Source of the DNA: Conexivisphaerales archaeon
GTDB taxonomy: Archaea; Thermoproteota; Nitrososphaeria; Conexivisphaerales; DTJL01
Assembly (NCBI GenBank): GCA_038728585.1
Contig: JAVYTR010000002.1
Coordinates: 164,354 to 228,353 of the forward strand
Length of the DNA stretch: 64,000 bases
Direction: 5' to 3'
In this document: piece by piece, positions 27,641 through 36,401 of the stretch
Position numbering within the stretch: the stretch's first letter is position 1
Layout of the letters: each line of letters begins with the position of its first letter
Notes under the pieces: generated by a model
Told to the model about the DNA's origin: nothing
The model's input: only the letters and a program-made list of their open reading frames with translations
The model's database searches: none
Made by a program: the position numbers and the translations under genes

Positions 27641-29005
27641 TTACGCTGCTTCGACGTATTTGCCTGGGTTCATTATGCCCCTCTCATCTATCAGTTTCTT
27701 GATTCCTTTCATTATTCTTAGCGGTTCCTCTCCCCCATGTCTTTCCAGCTGCTCCCTAAGAAACGAAATCTTCTGAAGGCCTATGCCGTGTTCGCCGGTC
27801 GTAGTGCCTCCTTGCTCTATAGCATACCTGCAAATTTCTTCAAACGCCAATCTGGCATTCCTTGAGCTTACGGGGTCGTTCTTGTCGAACAATAGCAGAG
27901 GATGTACATTGCCGTCCCCGGCGTGACCGTGGACAACTATTCTGATGTTATACTTTTTTGATACCCTCTCAACATGAGAAAGGTAATCTTCAAGCTTTCC
28001 TATGGGTACACAAACATCCTCAGCCTGTGCACCTGATGTCTGCTGCTTGAGCGTCAGATACGAAAGTGCTCTAGCCTGGTACAGCTGGTCAGCTTCATCC
28101 TCGTTAGCAGGGATGATTATGTTCTTCACTTCGCATTCCTTTAGCAGGGAGAGCAGCTCTTCTTTGTTCATTTCTTCCACGTCTATAAGCAGGCTTGCCT
28201 CGTAGACAGGGAGGCTAATTTCTATCTTCCCAGCTACGCCTTCTATCGTCTGCCCGTCCATGAACTCCAGCAGATAGGGTTGCAGACGTCTTCTTCTCAT
28301 CTCGACTATGGCTCTGGTTGCAGACTTCCAGGTCTCAAACTGTGCGAAGATCCTTGCTATCTTTACTCTGGGTAATGGGATTATCTTTAGCCACGCTTCA
28401 GTTATTATTCCAAGTGTCCCTTCGCTTCCTACAAAAAGATGAACCAGGTCGTAGCCTGCTCTGTTCTTTGGTAAGGGCTCGCCAACCACCGCTACACTAC
28501 CATCAGGCAACACCACCTTTAGGGCAAGCACCCAGTCCTTGACTGTGCCATATCTTACGCATCTGAGCCCCCCAGAACCTTCGGCTACTGCACCCCCAAC
28601 CGTACAGATAAAGCTGCTCGCCGGGTCAGGCGGGAAGAAGAAGCCAAACTGTTTAAGCTGGTCGTTGAGTATATCTAGCACTACACCAGCCTCAACATGA
28701 GCGTACCACTCAACCGTATCTATCTTGATTATCCTGTCGAACCTGCTCATGTCTAGGACTATTGCATTATCTGCTATGGCTGCGCCTGTAAGGCTGGAAC
28801 CTGCCCCCCATGCAACTACAGGTAGCCTGTTCTGATAGGCAAATTTCACAATCGTTGATACCTGTTCTGTAGTTCTCGGTTTCACCACAAGAATCGGCTT
28901 CCCAGTAAAGTCCGCCATATCGATGCTGTGTTTCTGAATCTCATCTGGGTCGTCGAACACAGACTCTGGACCAATAATCTTAGCTAATTCCTCCTTCAGG
29001 CTCAT
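27641..29005 (-). CDS. FAD-linked oxidase, glycolate oxidase GlcD / D-lactate dehydrogenase type
   Basis: The roughly 454-residue protein has the PCMH FAD-binding pattern: [15 protein letters not shown] (about 60-74), then FPPDPAS and [16 protein letters not shown], and the C-terminal [16 protein letters not shown] and GEHGIGLQK found in GlcD, Dld and related 2-hydroxyacid oxidases. It would oxidise a D-2-hydroxy acid and hand electrons to a quinone or an electron-transfer flavoprotein. No GlcE/GlcF partner or Fe-S domain is nearby. I prefer the ATG at 29005 to the GTG two codons upstream. Confidence 0.88.
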   Translation of the reverse strand: MSLKEELAKIIGPESVFDDPDEIQKHSIDMADFTGKPILVVKPRTTEQVSTIVKFAYQNRLPVVAWGAGSSLTGAAIADNAIVLDMSRFDRIIKIDTVEWYAHVEAGVVLDILNDQLKQFGFFFPPDPASSFICTVGGAVAEGSGGLRCVRYGTVKDWVLALKVVLPDGSVAVVGEPLPKNRAGYDLVHLFVGSEGTLGIITEAWLKIIPLPRVKIARIFAQFETWKSATRAIVEMRRRRLQPYLLEFMDGQTIEGVAGKIEISLPVYEASLLIDVEEMNKEELLSLLKECEVKNIIIPANEDEADQLYQARALSYLTLKQQTSGAQAEDVCVPIGKLEDYLSHVERVSKKYNIRIVVHGHAGDGNVHPLLLFDKNDPVSSRNARLAFEEICRYAIEQGGTTTGEHGIGLQKISFLREQLERHGGEEPLRIMKGIKKLIDERGIMNPGKYVEAA

Positions 29006-29077
29006 TCGCACGCCCTACTCTCGACTGGGGCTGAAAGTAGGAACTATAAAAAAAGTAACTGATTGAGTTGATTGCCT

Positions 29078-29416
29078 TCAGTTCTTTGAAATCGAATCGA
29101 GCATTCTTCTGTAGACCTGCTCAGGTGCAGCCCCGACTAGCCTCTGTACGGCACTTCCTTTCTTGAAGATGATTGCAGTGGGAATGCCCATTACATTGTA
29201 CTGAAAGGCAAGTTCTTGGTTTTCATCCGTATTCAGCTTGACGAACTTTACCTTACCCTTATACTCCCTGGCAAGCTTTTCTATTATCGGCTCAACCATC
29301 TTGCAAGGTCCACACCAGTCGGCGTAGAAGTCAACGAAGACTGGTAGTTCTGATTCCAGTACTTCCTTTTCGAAATTTCCGTCTCTTATGTAGACTATAT
29401 TATTGTCGTCCTGCAT
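29078..29416 (-). CDS. Thioredoxin
   Basis: This 112-residue thioredoxin has the redox motif WCGPCK (about 33-38), the cis-Pro segment MGIPTAI, and normal family length. It reduces protein disulfides in the cytoplasm. The ATG at 29416 is preferred over the TTG seven codons upstream because a GATATAATAG promoter element sits at 29441-29450, 25-34 bases before it, leaving no room for transcription to cover the TTG. No thioredoxin reductase is adjacent. Confidence 0.95.
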   Translation of the reverse strand: MQDDNNIVYIRDGNFEKEVLESELPVFVDFYADWCGPCKMVEPIIEKLAREYKGKVKFVKLNTDENQELAFQYNVMGIPTAIIFKKGSAVQRLVGAAPEQVYRRMLDSISKN

Positions 29417-29440
29417 TCTGATAGTGGAATAAAACAAACT

Positions 29441-29450
29441 CTATTATATC
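29441..29450 (-). promoter_or_regulatory. TATA box of thioredoxin gene
   Basis: GATATAATAG on the minus strand, 25-34 bases before the ATG at 29416. Its position decides between two candidate starts. Confidence 0.6.
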
Positions 29451-29486
29451 TTGCTGATGAACCATATATGAGCAAGTGAGAATGCG

Positions 29487-30656
29487 ATGAAGATCGCAGT
29501 TGTTGGAGCTGGAGCCAACGGCTGCTTTATCTCCTACTACCTTTCAAAAGATGGTCATCAGGTAATACTTGTGGAAAAAGAAGATGAGCCTGTTACATCA
29601 GTCAACAATGCAGGACTGCTAACTCCTGAACTCTCTCCTTCTCCACCTGTTTCGATGCTGAAGCTTGCAAGAGCATCACTGATTCCTTCTGGCCCGTTCT
29701 ACTTTTCTCTGAAGCAGATTTTGAGAAACCCTGGATGGGTATCGGCTGCACTTCATGGAATCGACGAAGAGAGAAAAGAGGCTCTAGTCAGGTTTGGAAG
29801 ATACAGTCTGCAGCTCTTTGAAGAATTCTTCGATAGAGAAAATTGCAGAGAAACAGTGAGTTACAGAAAGGGGATAATCGCTCTTTACAAGTCAGAAGGG
29901 ATGGGCCAGATATCGGCGCAGGAGATAGAAAAGCTGGGATACAGGGGTTTCGGAAGTGGACACTACCTTCATGAAGAGATTTCGATAGATTCGCATAAGC
30001 TTATGCAGACTTTACTTAGCATACTTGGCAGCTTTCCAAATGTGAGCATTACCAGAGCTGAAGTGACAGGCTTCTTAACAGAAGGGAGGCGGGTTAAATC
30101 TCTGTTGACAAGCAACGGAAAGATCGAAGCAGAAGCCTACGTGCTTGCAACAGGCTCATACACTCAGCAGCTTTGCATGTCGATTGGTTTCGATGCAAGA
30201 ATTCTACCTGCCAGAGGCTTGGTCATGCTGTTTGATACAGGTGGCAAGCAGGTCGTAGGGAGCCCAGCTATGCTGGAAGACTACGGAGCTGCCATAGCTC
30301 AGCATAAAAACAACGTGCTTAGAGCAACAACATTCTTTGAGCTGAACGGTTTCAAGTCTTTCAGCAAGAGCAGAAGTGAATGGCTTGTCGGAATACTTAG
30401 GAGACATATCAGTGAATTTCCATCGCTAAAGCTGGCTTATGAAGGAACAGGTTTCAGACCATGCACCCCTGACCAGTTACCTCTTATAGGAAAAATACCA
30501 AACTTTGACAACCTGTATTTAGCGGCTGGACATTGCAGAGTAGGAATGACACTAGCGGCATCAACAGGTAAACTAATCAGCGACATGATAGCAGAAAAGA
30601 CTGTTGATGAAAGATTTGTAACGGTTTTTGACCCTTCAAGATTTTTGAAGCAATGA
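29487..30656 (+). CDS. FAD-dependent oxidoreductase, D-amino-acid dehydrogenase (DadA-like)
   Basis: The 389-residue DAO-family flavoprotein opens with the Rossmann motif VVGAGANGCFISYYLS and ends with the C-terminal FAD-contacting stretch RPCTPDQLPLIGKIP followed by LYLAAGHCRVGMTLA. It resembles DadA and other amine oxidoreductases that deaminate D-amino acids or glycine derivatives. It reads divergently from thioredoxin, with the gap of about 70 bases holding promoters for both. Substrate is not determined. Confidence 0.82.
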   Translation: MKIAVVGAGANGCFISYYLSKDGHQVILVEKEDEPVTSVNNAGLLTPELSPSPPVSMLKLARASLIPSGPFYFSLKQILRNPGWVSAALHGIDEERKEALVRFGRYSLQLFEEFFDRENCRETVSYRKGIIALYKSEGMGQISAQEIEKLGYRGFGSGHYLHEEISIDSHKLMQTLLSILGSFPNVSITRAEVTGFLTEGRRVKSLLTSNGKIEAEAYVLATGSYTQQLCMSIGFDARILPARGLVMLFDTGGKQVVGSPAMLEDYGAAIAQHKNNVLRATTFFELNGFKSFSKSRSEWLVGILRRHISEFPSLKLAYEGTGFRPCTPDQLPLIGKIPNFDNLYLAAGHCRVGMTLAASTGKLISDMIAEKTVDERFVTVFDPSRFLKQ

Positions 30657-30761
30657 CCTTAACCACTCCTGATAATGATGCATCGATACATTTGATACTT
30701 TAAAGAAAGAGAGCATAATTTGGGAAGGATTATATCTTTAGTTGATTGCGCAAAGTAAGGA

Positions 30762-31997
30762 ATGGAGAAACCGCTTGACGAGATTGCGGGGAAGCTTGGA
30801 GATGAACTGTCAGGAAGAAAGATAGTTCATTGCATAACAGGAAGTATTTCTGCTTATAGGGCGCCAGACATAGCAAGGCTACTTATCAGGCATGGTGCAG
30901 AAGTAATAGCAGTTATGTCAGAGGATGCACAAAAGATCATACACAAAAACGTGATGGAGTGGGCTACGGGCCACGCACCAGTCACGGAGCTTACAGGCAG
31001 GATAGAACATGTGGCTCTTACATCTGGCAGCAACAAAGCTGACCTTATACTTGTTGCGCCAGCTACTGCAAACACAATAGGCAAGATAGCAAGTGGAATA
31101 GACGATACCCCTGTTACATCTGTTGTTTCATCAGCACTTGGAGCAAAGATTCCCATACTTGTTGCACCTGCTATGCACGAAACCATGATACAGCATCCTA
31201 TTATCAACGATAACATAAGACGACTAACAGAGAATGGGACAGTATTCATCCCACCAAAACGTGAAGAAGGGAAGGCTAAACTTGCTGAAGATGAAACCAT
31301 ACTCGAGTATATTATCCATACGCTGACAAAGAAGGATATGATTGGAATGAAGGTTCTTGTGACGGGAGGCCCAACGGTGGAAAGGATTGACCCTATCAGG
31401 TTCATAACCAACAGGAGCTCAGGAAAGACTGGAGTTGCCTTCGCCAAAGAGGCTTCTGCCAGAGGTGCTGAAGTCACGCTGGTAACAGGGCCTACAGAAG
31501 AAAGAATCGAAGAATGGATAGAGAAAGTGGATGTTGAAACTGCAGAAGAAATGTTTGGAGCAGTCTCCAGCAAATTGAAGGAGAGAAGATACGATATGGT
31601 TATAGCGACAGCTGCTGTTTCAGACTATGCTCCAGCAGGTGTATCTCAGAATAAACTGCGGTCTGAAGAGAAAGAGAAGATTACTTTGGAGTTGATAAGG
31701 ACACCGAAGATAATAGACAAGGTAAAGGAGCTGAGCGATGTGTTCCTGATCATATTCAAGGCAGAGCATAATATCAGCAGAGAGGAGCTGATACAAAGAG
31801 GAATAGAAAGAATGAAAGAAGCCAAAGCTGACATGGCAGTTCTGAACGATGTCTCCAAGATAGGTTTTGGTTCTGAAGAAAACGAAGTGATTATAGTGAA
31901 CAGGAATGGTGATATCAGACAGCTGCCAAGGATGAACAAGCGGGCAATTGCAAGGACTGTATTGGATGAAGCTCTTAAAGCGTTATCTTCCAGCTGA
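30762..31997 (+). CDS. coaBC: Bifunctional phosphopantothenoylcysteine decarboxylase / phosphopantothenate-cysteine ligase
   Basis: The 411-residue fusion makes 4'-phosphopantetheine for coenzyme A. The N-terminal flavoprotein half (CoaC) has GSISAYRAPDIARLL (about 27-41) with FMN-binding residues and APAMHETM (about 136-143). The C-terminal half (CoaB) starts near residue 190 and has TGGPTVERIDPIRFITNRSSG, the nucleotide and substrate motifs. A GATTATATCTT box precedes the ATG. The nitrilase-like gene follows after 14 bases in the same direction. Confidence 0.93.
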   Translation: MEKPLDEIAGKLGDELSGRKIVHCITGSISAYRAPDIARLLIRHGAEVIAVMSEDAQKIIHKNVMEWATGHAPVTELTGRIEHVALTSGSNKADLILVAPATANTIGKIASGIDDTPVTSVVSSALGAKIPILVAPAMHETMIQHPIINDNIRRLTENGTVFIPPKREEGKAKLAEDETILEYIIHTLTKKDMIGMKVLVTGGPTVERIDPIRFITNRSSGKTGVAFAKEASARGAEVTLVTGPTEERIEEWIEKVDVETAEEMFGAVSSKLKERRYDMVIATAAVSDYAPAGVSQNKLRSEEKEKITLELIRTPKIIDKVKELSDVFLIIFKAEHNISREELIQRGIERMKEAKADMAVLNDVSKIGFGSEENEVIIVNRNGDIRQLPRMNKRAIARTVLDEALKALSSS

Positions 31998-32011
31998 GGA
32001 GATAATATAGT

Positions 32012-32785
32012 TTGGTTAAAGTTGCTGCTATCCAGCTCGACTGTTCAGGAAGCCTTAAGGAAGTGAAGAAGAAAGTTTCACTTTTTGTAAAGGAGGCTGC
32101 AGCCAGAAATGCCAGAATAGCCTGCCTGCCGGAACACTGGCTCCCAGGGAGGAATCCTGACTTGGCCATGATGATGAGTTTTCTGCAAAGGGTAGCAAAA
32201 AGCAACAAAGTCAATCTGATAGCTGGAGCTGATTTCCTTAGAGATGATAAGAGAATAACCGTTCAGAGCGTTGTTATTTCATCTGATGGACAAATATTGG
32301 GGAGACAGAAGAAACTTCACCTCTTTGGGAGGGAAAAGTCTGTCGCAGAAGCTGGGGATAGATATGAAACATTCGATATAGATAAGGTAAAAGTTGGAAT
32401 TGCAATCTGTCATGACCTTGTATACCCTGAAGTAGCCAGAATCCTGGCGCTCAGAGGGGCTGAGATCATATTCTCGCCAGCGAAGATACTCTACAGGGGG
32501 CTTGAGCCTTGGCATCTCTATGTGAAGGCAAGAGCTCTTGAAAACAGAGTGCCAGTAGTGAGTCCCAACTGCTGCGGCACTAGTCAGTTCAGGGGTGGAA
32601 GCCTGGTAGTGGGGTTGAAGGTAGATGATGAGATAGTATACCCTGAAGTACTGGCAGAGGCTGAAGATGAAGAAGGTGTTATTGTAGTTGATGTTGATAC
32701 TGAATCAGCCAGGCCTTACAGGATGGAGAGATTGGCTGCTAGAAGGGTAGACACATATGGCCTGCTACTGCATCAGGTTACATGA
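32012..32785 (+). CDS. Carbon-nitrogen hydrolase (nitrilase superfamily)
   Basis: The 257-residue protein has the nitrilase-superfamily Glu-Lys-Cys triad: Glu in CLPEHWLPG (about 39-47), Lys in RQKKLHLFG, and Cys in GIAICHDLVYPE. Members hydrolyse amides, carbamates or nitriles; this short form resembles omega-amidases and Nit2-like enzymes. It uses a TTG start 14 bases after coaBC, suggesting co-transcription. The physiological substrate is unknown. Confidence 0.85.
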   Translation: MVKVAAIQLDCSGSLKEVKKKVSLFVKEAAARNARIACLPEHWLPGRNPDLAMMMSFLQRVAKSNKVNLIAGADFLRDDKRITVQSVVISSDGQILGRQKKLHLFGREKSVAEAGDRYETFDIDKVKVGIAICHDLVYPEVARILALRGAEIIFSPAKILYRGLEPWHLYVKARALENRVPVVSPNCCGTSQFRGGSLVVGLKVDDEIVYPEVLAEAEDEEGVIVVDVDTESARPYRMERLAARRVDTYGLLLHQVT

Positions 32786-32809
32786 AAAGTTTGACCTTAG
32801 CAATATTGA

Positions 32810-32998
32810 TCATTTAAGGTACTCTACCTGCTTTCCTGACCGAATCTCTATGACCAACATTACCATTCCTGCTGCCAAGTAGGCTATCGAAGAGATGAGA
32901 CCCAAAGAATTGTTGAGCAACGCGGAGAGTAGGAGACCTATCAATCCAGCCATTATAAGGACTGTAGAGGAAAGGGTTATCGTTACTGTGTTGCTCAT
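32810..32998 (-). CDS. Small two-helix membrane protein
   Basis: The 62-residue product has two hydrophobic segments (about residues 4-27 and 30-50) with a short polar tail. It is not recognised. The ATG at 32998 is preferred to an upstream TTG because an ACTTATACATT element lies about 25-33 bases before it. It converges on the nitrilase-like gene. Existence is supported by the promoter and hydrophobic pattern only. Confidence 0.5.
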   Translation of the reverse strand: MSNTVTITLSSTVLIMAGLIGLLLSALLNNSLGLISSIAYLAAGMVMLVIEIRSGKQVEYLK

Positions 32999-33093
32999 GG
33001 ATGAATTATTAGATTTGAACAATGTATAAGTAATTTCGTTCTAGAAAAGTCTACGCATATGCGAACGCTGACTAAAAATCGTTGAACAGGCTA

Positions 33094-33159
33094 ACCTTTC
33101 TTCGAGAAAGAAGTCCTGATAAATATGTATGCGTTACAACAGTAAAGAAAGTTTCTTTA
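33094..33159 (+). promoter_or_regulatory. Inverted repeats upstream of the dapA-like operon
   Basis: Two inverted repeats with related half-sites lie here. One is a CTTTCT-TCG-AGAAAG hairpin-like repeat near 33096-33110. The other is a perfect TAAAGAAA-G-TTTCTTTA repeat at 33143-33159, overlapping the TTTAACC promoter element before the start at 33183. They could be operator sites for the aromatic-acid genes; no regulator gene is adjacent. Confidence 0.35.
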
Positions 33160-33182
33160 ACCGATACTGTCAGATAAAGACG

Positions 33183-34085
33183 ATGACAAATCTGAAGGGC
33201 TCGATAGTGCCTGTAGTCACTCCATTCAAGGAGGATTTTTCGATTGACGTAGAGGCGATGAGAAAGCTGGTTAGATGGCTTGCAGACGAGGGGAGTCATG
33301 GAATCTGTGTCTGCGGAAGCACGGGTGAAGCAACTTCCCTTTCCATCGCTGAAAGGAAGATGCTTTATGAGTTAGCTGTTAACTGCTTACCAAGCAGTAT
33401 CCCTGTGATTGCAGGGGTAGTATCTTCAAGCCTCAACGATACTATAGACTTGGCGAGAAGTGCGAGTTCTTCAGGCTGCTCAGCTCTTCTGGTAGGAGTA
33501 CCATACTACTCAAGACCCAGCCAAGAAGGAATCTTCCAGTACTTTGCAAGGGTCTGCAGCGTTGTAGACTTGCCTGTCATTGTTTACAACATACCGTCAA
33601 GAAGTGGCTCCAACATGGAACCAGAAACACTTGCAAGATTGAAAAGGGAATTCAGCAACTTGGCTGGGATAAAGGAAGCCAACAGGGACTTTGAGCAGAT
33701 GAATAGGGATATACTGGAATGCGGAAAGGATTTTCTTGTCTTCTCCGGGATAGAAAGCCTCTGTTTTCCTCTTATGTGTGTTGGCGGGGCAGGCTACTTC
33801 AGCGCCACAGCAAACATACTTCCCAGAAAGCTGGCAGAGCTGTTCAACCTCTGCGATGCAGGAAGATGGGATGAAGCAAGAAAGTTACATTACGAGCTTC
33901 TGCCTTTGAATATAGCTCTTTTCTGGGAGACAAACCCAGTTCCTCTCAAGGCTGCTTTATCCCTGACAGGAATGATAGAGGAGGTTTTGCGTCCTCCTCT
34001 ATTGCCAATGAATAAAGATAAGAAGGCTGAGCTTAGGAGAATCCTCGAAAGATACGGAATAAAGGAGACTGATGAGGAGAGATAA
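33183..34085 (+). CDS. Dihydrodipicolinate synthase family aldolase
   Basis: The 300-residue class I aldolase has GSTGEAT (about 46-52) for carboxylate binding, the YY dyad in VPYYSRP, YNIPSRSG with the Arg typical of true DapA, and the Schiff-base Lys in AGIKEANRDF. It could be dihydrodipicolinate synthase for lysine, or a sugar-acid or catabolic pyruvate aldolase. It is translationally linked (two bases) to an FAH-family gene and followed by flavin reductase, so a step in aromatic-acid breakdown is possible. I chose the ATG at 33183, downstream of the promoter element, over an upstream ATG. Confidence 0.8.
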   Translation: MTNLKGSIVPVVTPFKEDFSIDVEAMRKLVRWLADEGSHGICVCGSTGEATSLSIAERKMLYELAVNCLPSSIPVIAGVVSSSLNDTIDLARSASSSGCSALLVGVPYYSRPSQEGIFQYFARVCSVVDLPVIVYNIPSRSGSNMEPETLARLKREFSNLAGIKEANRDFEQMNRDILECGKDFLVFSGIESLCFPLMCVGGAGYFSATANILPRKLAELFNLCDAGRWDEARKLHYELLPLNIALFWETNPVPLKAALSLTGMIEEVLRPPLLPMNKDKKAELRRILERYGIKETDEER

Positions 34086-34087
34086 GA

Positions 34088-34825
34088 ATGAAGAAGGTTA
34101 GATTCTTGAGGAATGGGATGGAGAGGGAAGGCGAGCTGATTGGGGAAAAGGTTGTTTCAGCAGGAGAAGAATTTCATGAAGACAGTGTGGAGTGGCTCCC
34201 TCCCTGCAGACCCAAAACCATCATTGGACTGGCGTTGAATTACCCTGAACATGCGAAAGAGCTCAGCATGTCTTCACCGAAAGAGATAGTTCTCTTCATG
34301 AAGCCTGTCAGCAGCCTGATAGGGCATAAGGGCAATATAATCTATCCAAATGGTGTGACGAATCTTCACTATGAAGGAGAGCTGGCAGTTATAGTGGGGA
34401 AGAAGATAAGGAATGCAACCAAAAAGGACGCTCTTGGATCGATAGCAGGCTATACAATTGCAAACGACGTTACTGCAAGGGATTTCATCACCAACTATTT
34501 CAGACCCCCTTTGAAGGCAAAGGGGTTCGATACTTTTCTTCCTCTTGGTCCTGCACTGGTCACCTCTGACGAAGTACCAGACCCCTACTCTCTGGAGATA
34601 TTGACCACGGTTAACGGAATAGTCAAGCAAAGGGGCAGAACCTCTGACATGTTTCACAAGATAGAAGAAGTGATTGAATATGTAACTTCTTTTATGACCC
34701 TCGATGCTGGGGACGTCATATTAACAGGAACCCCTGCAGGGATATCACCTTTAAAGCCTGGTGATTTGGTTGAAGTCAGGTTGAGCAGTCTGGGCAGGCT
34801 GACTAATCGTGTTGTGGCGGAGTAA
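34088..34825 (+). CDS. Fumarylacetoacetate-hydrolase family protein (HpaG-like isomerase/decarboxylase)
   Basis: The 245-residue protein has the FAH catalytic domain: metal-binding HYEGELAVIVG (about 96-106), GYTIANDVTARDF (about 121-133), and the C-terminal DVILTGTPAGISPL. HpaG-type members decarboxylate and isomerise the ring-cleavage product in homoprotocatechuate degradation. Since an HpaB-HpaD-like pair is only 0.6-3 kb away, that role is likely. It begins two bases after the aldolase stop and is followed by flavin reductase. Confidence 0.85.
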   Translation: MKKVRFLRNGMEREGELIGEKVVSAGEEFHEDSVEWLPPCRPKTIIGLALNYPEHAKELSMSSPKEIVLFMKPVSSLIGHKGNIIYPNGVTNLHYEGELAVIVGKKIRNATKKDALGSIAGYTIANDVTARDFITNYFRPPLKAKGFDTFLPLGPALVTSDEVPDPYSLEILTTVNGIVKQRGRTSDMFHKIEEVIEYVTSFMTLDAGDVILTGTPAGISPLKPGDLVEVRLSSLGRLTNRVVAE

Positions 34826-34866
34826 GGTTTCTGTAAGCAACTTGCTCGGGATGGCGTGTTATCCTC

Positions 34867-35391
34867 ATGAGTGATGGCGAAGGAGAAGCTGAACAGCTGA
34901 AGGATGTTATGAGGGTCTACCCTCAGGGTGTTACGGTCATAACCACAAGCATCAACGGCTCCCTTTATGGGATGACTGCAAGCAGTTTCACTAGTGTTTC
35001 GCTTCAGCCTCCCCTTATTCTTGTTGCGATATCAAAGTCAACAAAGCTGCATGAAGTCTTCACTTCTGCCAGAGTGTTTGCTGTAAACCTTCTAGCAGAA
35101 GACCAGAAGTCGGTCTCGGACAGGTTTGCAGGAAGGGAGAACGTAAAGGACAGGTTCAAAGGAATAAAGTTCGACCTGGTGGAGGGCTGTCCGATTATCA
35201 AGGGAGTGAGAGCATATCTTCTCTGCAGCATCTGGTCGACATATGAAGCTGGAGACCATACCCTGCTTCTTGGGCAGGTGATGAAGGGAGCAAAGGTCAG
35301 CAATAGAAGGCCCCTTGCATATTATCAGCAGCAGTATGCAACAATAGCCCAGCTTGAAAGCGGTGAACCTGTGCCTGAGCTCAACTGGTAG
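34867..35391 (+). CDS. hpaC: Flavin reductase (HpaC-like)
   Basis: The 174-residue flavin reductase-like protein has FPQGVTVITT-type N-terminal sequence (YPQGVTVITT, about 18-27), the GMTASSFTSVSLQPPLILVAIS flavin-binding region and a C-terminal HTLLLGQV segment. Such proteins reduce FMN or FAD with NAD(P)H and supply it to a two-component monooxygenase. The HpaB-like oxygenase is encoded convergently just downstream, so this is most likely its reductase. The symbol rests on context and family. Confidence 0.82.
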   Translation: MSDGEGEAEQLKDVMRVYPQGVTVITTSINGSLYGMTASSFTSVSLQPPLILVAISKSTKLHEVFTSARVFAVNLLAEDQKSVSDRFAGRENVKDRFKGIKFDLVEGCPIIKGVRAYLLCSIWSTYEAGDHTLLLGQVMKGAKVSNRRPLAYYQQQYATIAQLESGEPVPELNW

Positions 35392-35396
35392 CTTTG

Positions 35397-36401
35397 CTAG
35401 TGAGCCAAGTAGAACGGTCTGTCAGCTATCTTAGGTTCGTTCAGTCGTACGAAATCAGACGAAAACAATGAGCGGACCAGCATAGCTTCGTTGAACCAGC
35501 TCTCCGGAGTCTTTGCGCCCCAGAATGTCTGTCTCTGCGGGTCGTTCAGCTTCCACCTGATAGGCTCCCAGTCCGGGTCTGCGCTGAGATAGTCTCCCGT
35601 ATAAAGCTCTATCCTGTTACCATCAGCATCCCTGAGATAGAGAAAGAAGGCGTTAGATATTCCATGCCTGCCCGGGCCCCTTTCTATGCTCTTTACATAG
35701 CCTGAGGAAGCAAGTATGTCTGCACAGTCCATTATGCTTGCTCTGTCAGGAACGGTAAAGCCTGCATGATGAACCCTCGGCCCCTTACCTGTCATGATAG
35801 CCACGTCGTGACATGTATGTTTCCGTCTTAACCAGGCAGCCCATATTGTATTAGGATCATTGTCCATTTCAGTCAATTCTGTGCAGACGAATCCAAGCTT
35901 ACTAACATACCAATCGTAAGCTGGAGTTGCATCGGGTACAAGCAGATTGAAGTGATCTAATCTTGATACTCTAGCTCCTCTCTGCAGGTGGTAGCTCCTG
36001 ATCATCCATTCAACCTTGTCCATGGAATGATAGAACTCAACAGGGAAGCCGAACGGGTCCTGAAATCTTATTACATTGCTGACACCTCTTTCGACATTGG
36101 TCTGCTCTTTGAAATCTAGTCCTTCGTCTTTTAGCATCTTTTTGACATATATGAAGTCATCATCAGACCTCAGCCTGAATGCGATATGCCCAACCCCAGG
36201 CGAATCTGACTTGCTAAGAAGAAGGGAATGATGGTACCTCTCTTCAGAGCCTCTAAGATATACGTGGCTGTCATCCTGATATGTAACAAAGAACCCTAGC
36301 CTTTCTACGTAAAAGTCCTTAGCACTATTCAGGTCAGTAACAAGCAGCTCTATGTGGCCTGACTTGATTATTTCGAAACCCGCTTCTCTTTTCATAATCA
36401 C
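35397..36401 (-). CDS. hpaD: Extradiol ring-cleavage dioxygenase (3,4-dihydroxyphenylacetate 2,3-dioxygenase-like)
   Basis: The 334-residue protein consists of two tandem VOC half-barrels. The iron ligands of type I extradiol dioxygenases are visible in the second: His150 in LDHFNLLV, His at about 211-212 in VHHAGFTV, and Glu265 in NRIELYTGDY. Length and layout match homoprotocatechuate 2,3-dioxygenase. Its ATG overlaps the hpaB stop by four bases, so the ring-hydroxylating and ring-opening enzymes are coupled. Catechol 2,3-dioxygenase of different specificity is the alternative. Confidence 0.85.
   Translation of the reverse strand: MIMKREAGFEIIKSGHIELLVTDLNSAKDFYVERLGFFVTYQDDSHVYLRGSEERYHHSLLLSKSDSPGVGHIAFRLRSDDDFIYVKKMLKDEGLDFKEQTNVERGVSNVIRFQDPFGFPVEFYHSMDKVEWMIRSYHLQRGARVSRLDHFNLLVPDATPAYDWYVSKLGFVCTELTEMDNDPNTIWAAWLRRKHTCHDVAIMTGKGPRVHHAGFTVPDRASIMDCADILASSGYVKSIERGPGRHGISNAFFLYLRDADGNRIELYTGDYLSADPDWEPIRWKLNDPQRQTFWGAKTPESWFNEAMLVRSLFSSDFVRLNEPKIADRPFYLAH

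Noticed and set aside
30854..31573. A 239-residue minus-strand frame inside coaBC
   Set aside because: It is opposite a well-supported enzyme gene; low-complexity Ser/Thr/Ile-rich composition is what the antisense of this codon usage gives.
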